A DNA stretch of 64,000 bases, from positions 868,001-932,000 of the forward strand of contig NZ_CP041030.1 in NCBI RefSeq assembly GCF_012224145.1. Reading direction: 5' to 3'. The position numbers and the translations under genes were made by a program. Positions 27,578-38,900 of the stretch are shown here, in pieces. Origin of the DNA: Francisella sp. LA112445 (GTDB lineage: Bacteria; Pseudomonadota; Gammaproteobacteria; Francisellales; Francisellaceae). The notes under the pieces are model-generated. The model saw only the letters and a list, made by a program, of their open reading frames with translations, had not been told where the DNA came from and did not search any database. Within the stretch, counting starts at the first letter, position 1. Every line of letters starts with the position of its first letter.

Positions 27578-29260
27578 ATGAAAAAAATATTAAATAAATA
27601 TAGTAGACGTCTTACAGAAGATAAATCTCAAGGCGCTTCTCAAGCTATGCTTTATGGTACAGGCATGGATGATAATGATATGCATAAACCACAAGTTGGT
27701 ATTGCTAGTGTATGGTATGAAGGTAATACATGTAATATGCATTTGAATCAATTAGCACAATTTGTCAAAAATAGTGTTGAGAAAGAAAACTTAAAGGGAA
27801 TGAGATTTAATACTATCGGAGTTAGTGATGGTATTTCAATGGGTACAGATGGTATGAGCTACTCATTACAATCTAGAGACCTTATTGCTGATTCTATTGA
27901 AACTGTAATGTCAGCACATTGGTATGATGGTTTAGTTTCTATCCCTGGTTGTGATAAGAATATGCCTGGCTGTATGATGGCTTTAGGTAGACTTAATAGA
28001 CCTGGATTTGTTATCTATGGTGGTACTATCCAAGCAGGTGTTATGCGTGGTAAACCAATTGATATCGTTACAGCTTTCCAAAGTTATGGAGCATGTTTAT
28101 CAGGGCAAATTACAGAGCAAGAGCGTCAAGAGACTATTAAAAAAGCATGTCCTGGTGCTGGTGCTTGTGGTGGTATGTATACTGCAAATACTATGGCATG
28201 TGCTATTGAGGCTTTAGGTATGAGTTTACCATTTAGCTCATCTACTCCTGCGACATCACCAGAAAAAGTACAAGAATGTGATAAAGCTGGTGAAACTATC
28301 AGAAACCTTTTAGAGCTAGATATCAAACCTAGAGATATTATGACTCGTAAAGCTTTTGAGAATGCTATGGTGTTAATCACTGTTATGGGTGGATCTACAA
28401 ATGCTGTACTTCATCTACTTGCAATAGCAAGCTCAGTAGGTGTTGATCTTAATATAGATGATTTCCAAGAAATAGCTAACAAAACACCAGTATTAGCAGA
28501 TTTTAAACCAAGTGGTAAATATGTAATGGCTGATTTACATGCTGTTGGTGGTACTCCTGCGGTTATGAAAATGTTACTAAAAGAAGGTATGCTTCATGGT
28601 GATTGTTTGACTGTAACAGGTAAAACTTTAGCTGAAAATTTAGCAAATGTAGCGGATCTTTCTGATGATGGTAGAATCATTCAAAGTTTAGATAATCCTA
28701 TTAAGAAAACTGGACATTTACAAATCTTAAAAGGTAATGTAGCTCCTGAGGGGTCAGTTGCTAAAATTACTGGTAAAGAGGGTGAAGTCTTTAAGGGTGT
28801 AGCAAATGTATTTGATTCAGAAGAAGAAATGGTTGCTGCAGTTGAACAAGGTAAAATTAAAAAAGGTGATGTAATCGTTATTCGTTATGAAGGTCCTAAA
28901 GGTGGTCCTGGTATGCCAGAGATGCTTAAACCAACTTCTTTAATAATGGGTGCTGGACTAGGTCAAGATGTTGCTTTGATTACAGATGGTCGTTTTTCAG
29001 GTGGTTCTCATGGTTTTATCGTAGGACATATAGCTCCTGAAGCTTTTGATGGTGGAATGTTAGCTTTGATTGAAAATGGTGATAAGATCACTATTGATGC
29101 TATTAACAATGTTATTGATGTTGAGCTGTCAGACCAAGAAATAGCGCAAAGAAAATCAAAATGGCAACAACCACAACCAAAAGCATCTCGTGGAACTCTT
29201 AAGAGATACATAAGAACAGTATCATCAGCTTCTACAGGTTGTGTAACTGATTTAGACTAA
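27578..29260 (+). CDS. ilvD: Dihydroxy-acid dehydratase
   Basis: Iron-sulfur enzyme that dehydrates dihydroxy-isovalerate and dihydroxy-methylvalerate, the penultimate step to valine and isoleucine. Cluster cysteines lie in [12 protein letters not shown] and [12 protein letters not shown], and the C-terminal substrate segment is [20 protein letters not shown]. Its 560 residues match the family. It starts 24 bases after the threonine synthase fusion and shares its transcript. Confidence 0.96.
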   Translation: MKKILNKYSRRLTEDKSQGASQAMLYGTGMDDNDMHKPQVGIASVWYEGNTCNMHLNQLAQFVKNSVEKENLKGMRFNTIGVSDGISMGTDGMSYSLQSRDLIADSIETVMSAHWYDGLVSIPGCDKNMPGCMMALGRLNRPGFVIYGGTIQAGVMRGKPIDIVTAFQSYGACLSGQITEQERQETIKKACPGAGACGGMYTANTMACAIEALGMSLPFSSSTPATSPEKVQECDKAGETIRNLLELDIKPRDIMTRKAFENAMVLITVMGGSTNAVLHLLAIASSVGVDLNIDDFQEIANKTPVLADFKPSGKYVMADLHAVGGTPAVMKMLLKEGMLHGDCLTVTGKTLAENLANVADLSDDGRIIQSLDNPIKKTGHLQILKGNVAPEGSVAKITGKEGEVFKGVANVFDSEEEMVAAVEQGKIKKGDVIVIRYEGPKGGPGMPEMLKPTSLIMGAGLGQDVALITDGRFSGGSHGFIVGHIAPEAFDGGMLALIENGDKITIDAINNVIDVELSDQEIAQRKSKWQQPQPKASRGTLKRYIRTVSSASTGCVTDLD

Positions 29261-29286
29261 AAGAAATATCTTTTCTAGCATTTTTT
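29259..29286 (+). terminator. Weak hairpin with T-run after ilvD
   Basis: AAAAGA-AATA-TCTTTT overlaps the ilvD stop codon, with a run of six T six bases further on. The stem is nearly all A-T, so any termination would be weak. Together with the promoter-like site before ilvB it suggests that ilvD and ilvB are separate transcription units. Confidence 0.3.
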
Positions 29287-29340
29287 ATAAAAAAAATCAA
29301 TAAAATCATCTTTTCTATTTAAATATAGCTAATCCATGAC

Positions 29341-29379
29341 TATAATGTACTAGATATTTAGTATATGTTTGCTAAATAT
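29341..29379 (+). promoter_or_regulatory. Candidate ilvB promoter with overlapping inverted repeat
   Basis: A TATAAT -10 hexamer lies at 29341-29346 (-35 is poor). A perfect 8-bp inverted repeat, ATATTTAG (29354-29361) and CTAAATAT (29372-29379), lies at and just after the expected transcription start. It could be an operator or a leader hairpin. No leader peptide rich in branched-chain residues was found in the 165-base gap. Confidence 0.4.
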
Positions 29380-29425
29380 TTAAATTGAATAAAATTAAAA
29401 TAGATTGAAAGGAGAGTGCTAAAGT

Positions 29426-31123
29426 ATGAAAATAACTGGCTCTCAAGCCATAGTAAAATCACTTCAAGCAGAAGGCGTTGATTGTATATTCGGATATCCT
29501 GGTGGAGCTATTATGCCCACTTATGATGCTCTTCATGAATCAAAAGATCAAATTCATCATGTTTTAGTTAGACACGAGCAAGGTGCAGTTCATGCTGCGG
29601 TAGGTTATGCTAGAGCTACTGAAAAAGTTGGTGTTGCAATTGCAACATCTGGTCCTGGAGCAACAAACCTCATTACAGGTATAGCAGATGCACAGATAGA
29701 TTCTGTTCCTATAGTCTGTATTACAGGGCAAGTTTTTAGTCCTTTACTAGGGACAGATGCTTTCCAAGAGGCTGATATCATAGGTATGTCAGTTGCAGCA
29801 ACTAAGTGGAATTATCAAATTACAGATCCTAATGAAATTCCAGAAGTTTTTAAAAAAGCTTTTGAAATAGCTTCAAATGGAAGACCGGGTGCTGTATTAA
29901 TCGATATTACTAAAGATGCTCAGGTTGGTATGATGGAATATGAAGATGCTGTTGGCAATAAGCATGGTAAGTGGCTTCATAAACCAACTATAAATATGGA
30001 TGATATCCTTAAAGCGTCAGAGTATATTAACAATGCCAAAAAGCCTATAATGATAACTGGACATGGTGTTATGTTATCTGGGGCTGAAGAAGCAGTTTTA
30101 AAAATTGCAGAAAAAGGAAATATTCCTGTAGTAAGTACTTTACTAGGGCTATCAGCATTTCCATACAACCATGAACTATATAAAGGTATGCTTGGAATGC
30201 ATGGTAATTATGCTGCTAATGTACTTTGTAATGAAGCAGATGTGGTAATTGCTGTCGGAATGAGGTTTGATGATAGAGTTACAGGTGATCTTGGACATTA
30301 TTTACCGAATGCTAAGATTATTCATATTGAAATAGACCCTTCTGAGATTAACAAGAACGTCAAAGCAGACATCGGTATAAATGCTGATGCTAAAGAAGCA
30401 TTAACGTGTTTATTACCATATATAGCAAATAATTCTCATCAAGGATGGCATGATGTATTTGCATCTGAGCATCAAAAAGAGGTTAAGGCTATTATTGAGA
30501 GTGAAACAAATCCAACTTCTGGTGAAATCAAAATGGCAGAGGTAATAAGTTTATTATCGAAAGCTACAGAGGGTAGAGCTATTGTTGTATCTGATGTTGG
30601 ACAGCACCAAATGATTGCTGCGAGATATTACCAGTTTTTAGAAACTAACTCTCATATTAGTTCTGGTGGATTAGGAACTATGGGATTTGCTTTACCTGCA
30701 GCTATTGGGGCGAAGATGGGTGTTAAGGATAAGAGAACAGTTGTTGCTGTAATAGGTGATGGTGGTTTCCAAATGAATATTCAAGAGCTAGCGGTGCTAA
30801 ATCAAGAAGGTATTAATGTTAAAATATTAATATTAAATAACACTTTCTTGGGCATGGTACGTCAGTGGCAAGAATTATTCTTTGAAAGTAGATATTCTTA
30901 TACAAATATATCTTCTCCTGATTTTGTTAAAGTTGCCGAAGCTTATGGTATCGAAGGTGAGAGAGTTAAAGAAAGAAAAGATCTTAAAGATGCAATGGCT
31001 AGATTTCTTAACTCAGATAGTTCATACTTACTAGAGGTAATGGTGGAGAATCAGGAAAATGTTTTCCCTATGGTACCTGCTGGTGAATCAATTAGTAATA
31101 CTAAATTAGGAATAGAGGAGTAG
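29426..31123 (+). CDS. ilvB: Acetolactate synthase large (catalytic) subunit
   Basis: ThDP enzyme that condenses pyruvate with pyruvate or 2-oxobutyrate, the first common step of valine and isoleucine synthesis. The catalytic glutamate is in [11 protein letters not shown], and the ThDP motif runs from [12 protein letters not shown] to ILNN. FAD-binding segments are of normal spacing. The 565-residue length fits. RBS AAGGAGAG is strong. It is 4 bases from the small-subunit gene. Confidence 0.95.
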   Translation: MKITGSQAIVKSLQAEGVDCIFGYPGGAIMPTYDALHESKDQIHHVLVRHEQGAVHAAVGYARATEKVGVAIATSGPGATNLITGIADAQIDSVPIVCITGQVFSPLLGTDAFQEADIIGMSVAATKWNYQITDPNEIPEVFKKAFEIASNGRPGAVLIDITKDAQVGMMEYEDAVGNKHGKWLHKPTINMDDILKASEYINNAKKPIMITGHGVMLSGAEEAVLKIAEKGNIPVVSTLLGLSAFPYNHELYKGMLGMHGNYAANVLCNEADVVIAVGMRFDDRVTGDLGHYLPNAKIIHIEIDPSEINKNVKADIGINADAKEALTCLLPYIANNSHQGWHDVFASEHQKEVKAIIESETNPTSGEIKMAEVISLLSKATEGRAIVVSDVGQHQMIAARYYQFLETNSHISSGGLGTMGFALPAAIGAKMGVKDKRTVVAVIGDGGFQMNIQELAVLNQEGINVKILILNNTFLGMVRQWQELFFESRYSYTNISSPDFVKVAEAYGIEGERVKERKDLKDAMARFLNSDSSYLLEVMVENQENVFPMVPAGESISNTKLGIEE

Positions 31124-31127
31124 CGCT

Positions 31128-31445
31128 ATGAATGAAAATATATATTTTATAACAATGAATACTGAAAATACCCTTTGCGTGCTACAAAGAATTTCTTCTG
31201 TTCTTTCACGTAATCGTATAAATATAGAGCAATTGACAGTTTTTGAAACAGCTAATAAGGGTATTTCTCATTTTAATCTTGTTGTTCATGGAACTCAGGA
31301 TAAGATTGAAAAGATAGTTAAGAAACTTGCGAATGTAATAGAGGTAATAGATATTAATATTACAAACTGTTTACCTTTGCAAGGGTCAGTTATTAGTGAT
31401 GTTCCTCAAAATGTTAAAATAGCGAATCATAGAAAAGCTGCTTAA
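31128..31445 (+). CDS. ilvN: Acetolactate synthase small (regulatory) subunit, short form
   Basis: A 105-residue ACT-domain protein that activates the catalytic subunit and binds valine. The ACT pattern starts at NTENTLCVLQRISSVLSRN and continues RINIEQLTVFETANKGISHF. It lacks the C-terminal domain of the IlvH type and is close in size to IlvN/IlvM. It follows ilvB by 4 bases with a GAGGAG ribosome-binding site. No ilvC follows in this window. Confidence 0.88.
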   Translation: MNENIYFITMNTENTLCVLQRISSVLSRNRINIEQLTVFETANKGISHFNLVVHGTQDKIEKIVKKLANVIEVIDINITNCLPLQGSVISDVPQNVKIANHRKAA

Positions 31446-31608
31446 AAATTTCTACTAAATATCAAAAAAATTTCCTTACAATATTTATTTTCTAGATAAT
31501 TAAGTGAAGTTTAGCATATTTTTATCTTATTAATTGATATAAATAACTTAAACTTTGAGAATATAATCTAACTTATAAAGATACGGATTTATTGAGAAAA
31601 TAATAATA

Positions 31609-31638
31609 TTGTGTCAAACTAAAATTAGTGAATATAAG
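31609..31638 (+). promoter_or_regulatory. Candidate promoter for the ATP-grasp/alpha-E operon
   Basis: TTGTGT (31609-31614), 18 bases, TATAAG (31633-31638), about 75 bases before the operon's first start codon. The rest of the 266-base gap after ilvN is AT-rich with no gene or terminator recognised. Confidence 0.35.
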
Positions 31639-31711
31639 TTCTTGTGTATAAAGGTCAGTATTTGTAATGCTTTAAATTTATTAAATTATTTTAGTTGGAG
31701 ATTTCTCATAT

Positions 31712-33169
31712 ATGTCAAATAGTAGTGTTTTTTCTGGTTATACTCCTTATCCTGGAGTATATGATGAAATTTTTTCTAGCGAAGGAAATGTTCGCAATGA
31801 TGTTTATCAAGCGATTAAAACTATAGATGAATTAAGTGAAGAATCATTATATGAAAAACAAAAATTCGTTGATGCATCTTTTTTAAAAACTGGTGTCACG
31901 TTTACAGTTTATGATAATAGTGAAGGTACAGAGAAGATTTTTCCATTTGATTTGATCCCAAGAGTGATCTCTAAAAAAGAGTGGCAAGAACTTGAGAAAG
32001 GACTAAAACAGAGACTTAGAGCATTAAATGCTTTTTTAAATGATATATATAGTGATCAAAAAATACTTGAAGATGGTGTTATACCAAGAGAACTTGTAGA
32101 ATCATCTGAAGAATACCTTCCAGAAATGCGAGGGGTAAAACCTCCTCATGGCGTGTATTGTCATATAGCAGGTATTGATCTTATCAAAGATGAAACTGGC
32201 TTTATGGTTCTAGAAGATAATGTAAGGACTCCTTCAGGAGTATCTTATGTCTTAGAAAATCGTAATTCTTTAATTAAGGCACTTCCAGAAGCTTTTGCAA
32301 ATACAAATATTAGAAAAGTAGTAGATTATCCAACCGAATTAAGAAAAGCATTCTCAAGTATCTCTCCAGTTGTCGATGGCAAAAAAGGTTTAAGTGTAGT
32401 ATTGACTCCGGGACAATATAATTCAGCATACTTTGAGCATAGCTATTTGGCTCGCAAAATGGGATGTAAGCTAGTTCAAGGTACAGATCTATTTGTACAT
32501 AATAATTACGTGTATCTTAAAACTACAAAAGGGCCTAAGCTTGTAACGGTAATTTACAGAAGAATAGATGATAAGTTCTTAGATCCAGAATTCTTTAATC
32601 CTGAAAGTATGCTAGGCGTACCTGGTATAATCGAAGCATATAAGGCTGGTAATGTTGTTCTGGCAAATGCTGTAGGTAATGGTATAGCCGATGATAAAGC
32701 AATATATCCATATGTGCATAAAATGATTGAATATTACCTAAATGAAAAACCAATATTAGCTCAAGTTAAAACATTTTTTTGTAGTGAGGAAAACGATAGG
32801 AATTATGTCTTAAGTAATCTTGATAAATTAGTTGTGAAAGAGGCTAATGGTTCTGGTGGCTATGGTATGTTGATTGGACCTCAAGCTACAGCTGAAGAGT
32901 TACAAGAATTTGCAGTTAAAATAAAAGAAAAACCAAGAGCTTATATTGCCCAACCGCTAGTTGAGTTGTCTACAAGTCCAACATTTATAAATGGAAAAGT
33001 GGTACCTAGAAGGGTTGATTTAAGAGCATTTTTAGTTACAGGTAAAAATACATGGGTTTTACCAGGAGGGCTTGCAAGAGTAGCTCTTAAAGAAGGGTCA
33101 TATGTTGTGAATTCTAGTCAAGGTGGTGGTTCAAAAGATACTTGGGTTTTAGGGAGAGATAAAAAATGA
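31712..33169 (+). CDS. Circularly permuted ATP-grasp family protein
   Basis: A 485-residue protein of the circularly permuted ATP-grasp (DUF404/DUF407) family, predicted to form amide or peptide bonds using ATP. Family stretches visible are ERKF-like region replaced by [16 protein letters not shown] near the N terminus, [38 protein letters not shown] (split across residues 150-175), and the ATP loop [17 protein letters not shown] near residue 390. The end has LPGGLARVA and the [13 protein letters not shown] segment typical of the family. Its last four bases overlap the alpha-E gene. The substrate is unknown. Comparative genomics of these families (Iyer, Aravind and colleagues) predicts a peptide-modifying or small-peptide synthesis system. 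Confidence 0.85.
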   Translation: MSNSSVFSGYTPYPGVYDEIFSSEGNVRNDVYQAIKTIDELSEESLYEKQKFVDASFLKTGVTFTVYDNSEGTEKIFPFDLIPRVISKKEWQELEKGLKQRLRALNAFLNDIYSDQKILEDGVIPRELVESSEEYLPEMRGVKPPHGVYCHIAGIDLIKDETGFMVLEDNVRTPSGVSYVLENRNSLIKALPEAFANTNIRKVVDYPTELRKAFSSISPVVDGKKGLSVVLTPGQYNSAYFEHSYLARKMGCKLVQGTDLFVHNNYVYLKTTKGPKLVTVIYRRIDDKFLDPEFFNPESMLGVPGIIEAYKAGNVVLANAVGNGIADDKAIYPYVHKMIEYYLNEKPILAQVKTFFCSEENDRNYVLSNLDKLVVKEANGSGGYGMLIGPQATAEELQEFAVKIKEKPRAYIAQPLVELSTSPTFINGKVVPRRVDLRAFLVTGKNTWVLPGGLARVALKEGSYVVNSSQGGGSKDTWVLGRDKK

Positions 33170-34155
33170 TGATATCTCGTACAGCAGAGAATTGTTTTTG
33201 GTTAAGTAGAAATATCGAAAGGGTGCAAATGTTAACAAATGCTATAAATGTAGCATATAATGTAGAGCTTGAGATATATGGAGATGCAGAAGATATTTGG
33301 TATCCTTTGATAGTCGTATTAGGATGTAAAGATGAGTTCATCAAAAGATATGGTTATAGTGCTGTATCTAATGCTAAAAAGATTCAAGAGTTTTTAATTT
33401 GGGATAGAGAAAATCCATTTTCAATATATTCATCATTATCTTCAGCACGTGAAAATGCTAGGATAATTAGAGATTTAATTGCAGCAGATATGTGGGAAGA
33501 AATAAATGAGTTATGGTTGTGGGCCAACTCAGCCGAAACACATAGGTTTTCTATGATAAATCTAGATGACTTCTGTAAGAAGATTATTAAATTTTGTTTT
33601 CTATGGATAGGGTTTTATCATAACTTTATTTTGAGAAATGATACTTATAATTTTATGAAGTTAGGCATGCTTATTGAGAGAGTTGATTTTACATTAAGAC
33701 TTGGAGATATTCATCATCAAAGAGATATAAGCCTTGCATCAAAAAATGAAAGCATGGATGAGTCTCAATATTGGCAAGAAATGTTATTAAATACTATGTC
33801 TAAAGATGCATTCATGCGTAAGGCGGATTTAGATATTAATAGAAAAGACGTAGCAGAATTTTTGCTAAAATCAGATGATTATCCTAGAACTATTGCTTTT
33901 TGTTTAAATGATTGTCTTGCTGTATTGAAAAGAATGTCATATGACTATCACTCAACTAAAATAGGCATGCAATCAAGAGAAAAAGTAGAAGAAATAATAA
34001 AATATATTGAAAATAACTCGACAGAATCGTTATTAGAAAAAAATCATGAATTTATTACTTATATAATAAACTCAATGGCGGAACTGACGACTATTATCTC
34101 AAAAGAATTCTTTATATCTGATGTAGATTTCTACGTAGCAATGTTAGAAGGGTAG
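33166..34155 (+). CDS. Alpha-E domain protein
   Basis: A 329-residue all-helical protein of the alpha-E (DUF403) family, which occurs almost only beside the permuted ATP-grasp proteins. Its N terminus [18 protein letters not shown] and internal [20 protein letters not shown] match the family's conserved helices, including arginine and glutamate residues thought to form an active or binding site. An ATGA overlap links it to the ATP-grasp gene. A second ATG three bases later could also be the start. Biochemical function is unknown. Confidence 0.85.
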   Translation: MMISRTAENCFWLSRNIERVQMLTNAINVAYNVELEIYGDAEDIWYPLIVVLGCKDEFIKRYGYSAVSNAKKIQEFLIWDRENPFSIYSSLSSARENARIIRDLIAADMWEEINELWLWANSAETHRFSMINLDDFCKKIIKFCFLWIGFYHNFILRNDTYNFMKLGMLIERVDFTLRLGDIHHQRDISLASKNESMDESQYWQEMLLNTMSKDAFMRKADLDINRKDVAEFLLKSDDYPRTIAFCLNDCLAVLKRMSYDYHSTKIGMQSREKVEEIIKYIENNSTESLLEKNHEFITYIINSMAELTTIISKEFFISDVDFYVAMLEG

Positions 34156-34176
34156 AAATAAAAGGAAAAATATCTA

Positions 34177-35922
34177 ATGTTTAGTAATATCTTGGCTATA
34201 TCTTCGGATTGTCCAATATCACCTAGGATTAATTTTTTAGCCGATAATGCAGAAACTTTACAAGAGTTCATGTGGGGGATAGGTTGGTATAGTAATGATC
34301 ATAATGCTGTTTCTATTTTAAAAGATAGCTATGTTGAGAATGTAGATTCTTTAAGTACTTTTTTTGAAGATAATCCTAATTTTTGCTCTAGTACTTTTAT
34401 TGGACACATTTACAGCCATAGTTTATTTGATAAAACTAGTCTGAATCTTCAACCTTTTATGAAGCCACATGCTGGTAGAGAATGGACTATTGTTCATAAT
34501 GGTGATTTAAATAGAGTATATCAAAGTACCTTGCCCTTAAGCTTTTCTGACTATGAGCCTGTAGGCAAAACGGATTCTGAGTATATATTATGCTGGGTTT
34601 TATCTCAGCTAAGAAAGAAAAATATAAGAGAGTTAGATGATGATAGTCTTTTTTATATTCATGAATTATTGAAACAAGTCAATGAAGTAGGACAGGTAAA
34701 TTTGGTTCTATCTAATGGTGATATAACAATAGTTTATCAAGATAAAGAAGATTTTAATCCGATTTATTATCAGAAATTTTTCCCACCAAGAAATGCTAAT
34801 AATTTAGATGTGGGATATATAAATATAGCTACAGGCTTATATGAGGATGGACTTAGGACTTATACAATATTTTCAAATAATGTTAATGTAAAAGACAAGT
34901 GGCGAAAATTATTACCAGGTCAAATGGTGGTAGCTTCTCATGGACGTATTGTATGGAATAGTGATAAAAATAGTAGTAATTTTGGAGGACATAAATATCA
35001 GCCTCAACAATTAAATGTTCCTATTGAAAATAAGGGACTTAAAGTTCCTGAGAGGATCTTAGAGATTATCCATACCACAAAATATACTTATGAATTTCCA
35101 GTAACTTTAAGTAAACATAATATTCGTATGAAACCAATCGTTGATACAAAACAGAGAATTCTTGATTATGATCTGAATATATCTGTAGCATGTGATCAAG
35201 AAGAGTATACTGATGTTTTTGGTAACGATGTTGTATTTTTAAAAACTAAAGAGCCCTATAAAGAATTCATAATAGAAATGAAAGCAAAGGTTGCTGTAAG
35301 CACAGATCATAGTGTACGTAAAAGATCTATAAGTACACGGACAACAATGCCAATAACATGGATGCCATGGCAGAGACAAATGATGACGCCGTATTTACTG
35401 TCTGTAGAGCTACCACAAACTCAACTTGAGGAGTTAATGGAATATGCAGTCTCATTTGTTAAAAGAAATGACAGTGATATTATGGCAGTGTTAGATGATA
35501 TAAATAGAACTATTTATTATGAATATAATTATGTTTCAGGATCTACTAATTTTACAACTACTGCTTATGATGTTTATGTTAGTAGAGAGGGTGTTTGTCA
35601 AGATTTCTCAAATTTATTTATTTGTCTAGCAAGGCTTTTAGGTATTCCAGCGCGTTATCGAACTGGTTATATATTTAATGGTGGGCATTATAGTAATACG
35701 GCGATGAGTGATGCTACGCATGCATGGGTAGAACTGTATATTCCATGGGTTGGTTGGATAGGATATGATCCTACAAATGGTTGTGAAGTAAATAGTGATC
35801 ATGTGCGTATAGCTTGTGGCAGAACATATATTGATGCTACTCCAACAACAGGAACAATCTATCGAGGTAGTGGTAGTGAAAGTTTATCTATAGATGTTAA
35901 GGTTTTTGATATTACAAAATAG
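34177..35922 (+). CDS. Fusion of a class II amidotransferase-like domain and a transglutaminase-like peptidase
   Basis: Residues about 1-270 resemble YafJ-type class II glutamine amidotransferases: WGIGWYS, the FIGHIYSHS strand, and REWTIVHNGDLN. The nucleophile Cys2 of that family is replaced by Phe (MFSNILAISS), so glutaminase activity is unlikely. Residues about 290-375 form the bacterial transglutaminase N-terminal domain (ILEIIHTTKYTYEFP). Residues about 440-560 form the core with an intact triad: C474 (GVCQDFSN), H515 (ATHAWVELY) and D531 (GYDPTNG). No signal peptide is seen, so it is cytosolic. It follows the alpha-E gene by 21 bases with AAGGA. The transglutaminase could cleave or transfer a product of the ATP-grasp enzyme. 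Confidence 0.8.
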   Translation: MFSNILAISSDCPISPRINFLADNAETLQEFMWGIGWYSNDHNAVSILKDSYVENVDSLSTFFEDNPNFCSSTFIGHIYSHSLFDKTSLNLQPFMKPHAGREWTIVHNGDLNRVYQSTLPLSFSDYEPVGKTDSEYILCWVLSQLRKKNIRELDDDSLFYIHELLKQVNEVGQVNLVLSNGDITIVYQDKEDFNPIYYQKFFPPRNANNLDVGYINIATGLYEDGLRTYTIFSNNVNVKDKWRKLLPGQMVVASHGRIVWNSDKNSSNFGGHKYQPQQLNVPIENKGLKVPERILEIIHTTKYTYEFPVTLSKHNIRMKPIVDTKQRILDYDLNISVACDQEEYTDVFGNDVVFLKTKEPYKEFIIEMKAKVAVSTDHSVRKRSISTRTTMPITWMPWQRQMMTPYLLSVELPQTQLEELMEYAVSFVKRNDSDIMAVLDDINRTIYYEYNYVSGSTNFTTTAYDVYVSREGVCQDFSNLFICLARLLGIPARYRTGYIFNGGHYSNTAMSDATHAWVELYIPWVGWIGYDPTNGCEVNSDHVRIACGRTYIDATPTTGTIYRGSGSESLSIDVKVFDITK

Positions 35923-35952
35923 TCTTTTATAGGCATATTGTTATTGATATTT

Positions 35953-38900
35953 TTAACTTATCTTCTTCAAAAAATTCTCAACAAATTCAATTCTCTGTTC
36001 AGCAGTCTTAGTTGCTTTTGTAATTAGTAAGTCTTGCTCTTTTGTAAGTCTAAAGTCAGCAGGTTGAGATTGTATTAATTTTATTATTTTCTGAGGCTCA
36101 AACTTTGAAGTATCAGAAAAACTAATTTTACCTGAAGTAGCAAACATTTTGATTTGACCAATTCCTAATGCAATGGCATCTATCTTAATATGAGCAACTT
36201 TTAAAAGATATATAACCTCTAAAGGTAACTTACCAAAACGATCTATAAGCTCAATTTTGATATTTACTAGATTTTTATGATCAGCTTTTGATATACGTTT
36301 GTAAATATTTAATCGTGTATTTACATCGTGGATATAGTAATCAGGGATTAGAGTCGGGATATTGAGCTCAACTTCACATATAGTTGAATTAATTACTTCT
36401 TCGATATTGAGCTCTTTTCCAGCTTTTAGATTAGCGATTGTTTTATCCAATAAATCCATATAAAGGTTTAGACCAATACCATCAATATTACCACTTTGTT
36501 CTTTACCTAATATTTCTCCAGCACCACGAATTTCTAAATCGTGATTAGCTAACGTAAAGCCACCACCTAGAGATTTTGTGCTACCAATAGCTTCTAGTCT
36601 TTTGACTGCATCTTTAGTAATACCAGTTTCACTAGGTATAAGCATATAAGCATAAGCTTGATGATGAGCTCTACCAACTCTACCTCTTAGTTGATGAAGC
36701 TGTGCAAGACCTAGATTATTAGCATCTTCGATAATTAGAGTATTTGCATTTGGTATATCAATACCAGTCTCAATAATTGTAGTACAAAGTAGAATATGAT
36801 ATTTATTATGTTTAAAATCAAACATAATTTTCTGGATCTCTTTTTCACTCATCTGTCCATGAGCTATAGCTATTCTTAGACGCGGGAATAACTCTTGAAG
36901 AATCTCTTTTTTCTTTTGAATAGTTTCTACTTTGTTGTATAAATAAAATATTTGTCCACCACGAATAGTTTCACGACTTACAGCTTCACGAATAATGTTA
37001 TTATCATATTCTTTAACAAATGTTTTCACAGATAAGCGTTTCGCTGGAGGAGAAGCTATAATTGATAAATCTCTCAAAGCAGAAAATGCCATACTTAAAC
37101 TACGCGGTATTGGCGTTGCAGACATTGTTAAAATATCAATTTCTGCTTTTAGTGATTTTAACTTTTCTTTTTGGGCAACACCGAAGCGATGTTCTTCATC
37201 TATAATTAGTAAGCCTAAGTTTTTAAAATCTATCTTTGATGAGATTAATTTATGTGTTCCTATAATTATATCAACAGTGCCATTTTTAAGGTTTTCAAAA
37301 AGTTGCTCTTGAGCTTTAGCTGTTTTTGAACGAGTTATAACTTCGATATTTACAGCTGTGTTAGCAAACCTATCTCTAAAGCTATTATAGTGTTGTTGAG
37401 CTAAGATAGTTGTAGGTACTAATATTGCTACTTGTTTTTGATTTTGCGTAGCTAAAAAAGCTGCTCGCATGGCAATTTCAGTTTTACCAAAGCCAACGTC
37501 ACCACAAATTAGTCTATCCATAGGTTTTGCTGAAATCATATCCTTGAAAACATCATTAATTGCTAAAAGCTGATCAGGGGTTTCTTCATAAGGAAAATCA
37601 GCACAAAATCTTAAATAATCTTCCTCATCTAGAGAATTACTAAAGCCTTGACGCATTTCTCTTTTGGCATAGATTTCTAGAAGATTTGCTGCAACATCAA
37701 TGATTTTCTTGATAGTCTTTTCTTTCTGTTTCTTCCATTTATCTGAGCCAAGCTTATTTAGAGCTATTTTCTCAGTTAAAGATGAGTTATAGATCGAGAT
37801 CAAGTTTAATGATGTTATTGGCACATAGATTTTGGCGTCATTTGCATACAGAAGTAAGATAAACTCATCTTTTTTGCCGTTTAGCTCAATACTTTCTAAG
37901 CCTTCATATCTACCAATACCATGATCTATATGTACAACATGCATGCCCGGTTTTAGATCGGTTAAGTCTTTTAAATCGACAGTAGGGTGATGATCGTGTT
38001 CAGATATTTTAACAGTATTTTGAATATGCTCTGGAAATAAATCTGCTTCTGTAATTAAAGCAATTTGATTATCTATAATTACACCTTCTTGGAAAGGTGA
38101 AACTATTAAACAAAACTTATCATCAAGTATAAGAGCATCATCAAAACTTTTGGCAATTTTTATATTTAGCTGTAATTTATTTAAATGCTCTAAAAGAACT
38201 TCAGCACGACCATTTGAATCAGTAGAAAAAACAACTTTTTTAAAGTTGGATTTATCTAAGAGTTGCTGTAAATCTCTAAAGGGATTTGCAAGTTTGTAGT
38301 TTGCTGAAATTTTATCTAAATGATTTACTTTTAAAGTTTTTGATTTAGATTTTGTTTGTTGAAACCACTTGATGGTTGGAAATTTGTCATAAATAGCTTT
38401 TACTTCTTTTTGAGAATAAAAAAGCTCTTGGTAATGTAAGATCGGTCTATCAATATCATGTTTAAGCTCATCATATCTAAACCTGACTTCTTCTGTAAAA
38501 GCTTCTATAGAATTACTGATATTATCTATTAAATGAACATTAGTAGATTCTGGTAAATAATCAAAAATGCTTGCAAGCGCTGTATAAAATAATGGTAGGT
38601 AAAACTCTATACCGTTGAAGTATTCATTATTTTCTATATATGTTGCAATAGTTGAGTTTAGAGAGCTTTTACCACAGAATACTTCAAGTTTTTCTAATGC
38701 TAGGTTAGTATTTTGGCTATCATAAATCAACTCATGTGAAGGCATAATATTAATTGATTTTATTTCTTTACCAGAGCGTTGAGTTTCTGTATCAAGCTCT
38801 TTGATAGTATCAATTTCATCATCAAATAAATCTATTCGGTAGGCTATTTTTGAACCAACTGGGAATATATCAATAATACTACCTCGAATACTAAATTCAC

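Noticed and set aside
36995-37312. A 105-codon plus-strand open frame.
   Set aside because: It lies wholly inside mfd on the other strand, over conserved RecG-like motor motifs, and has no protein features of its own.
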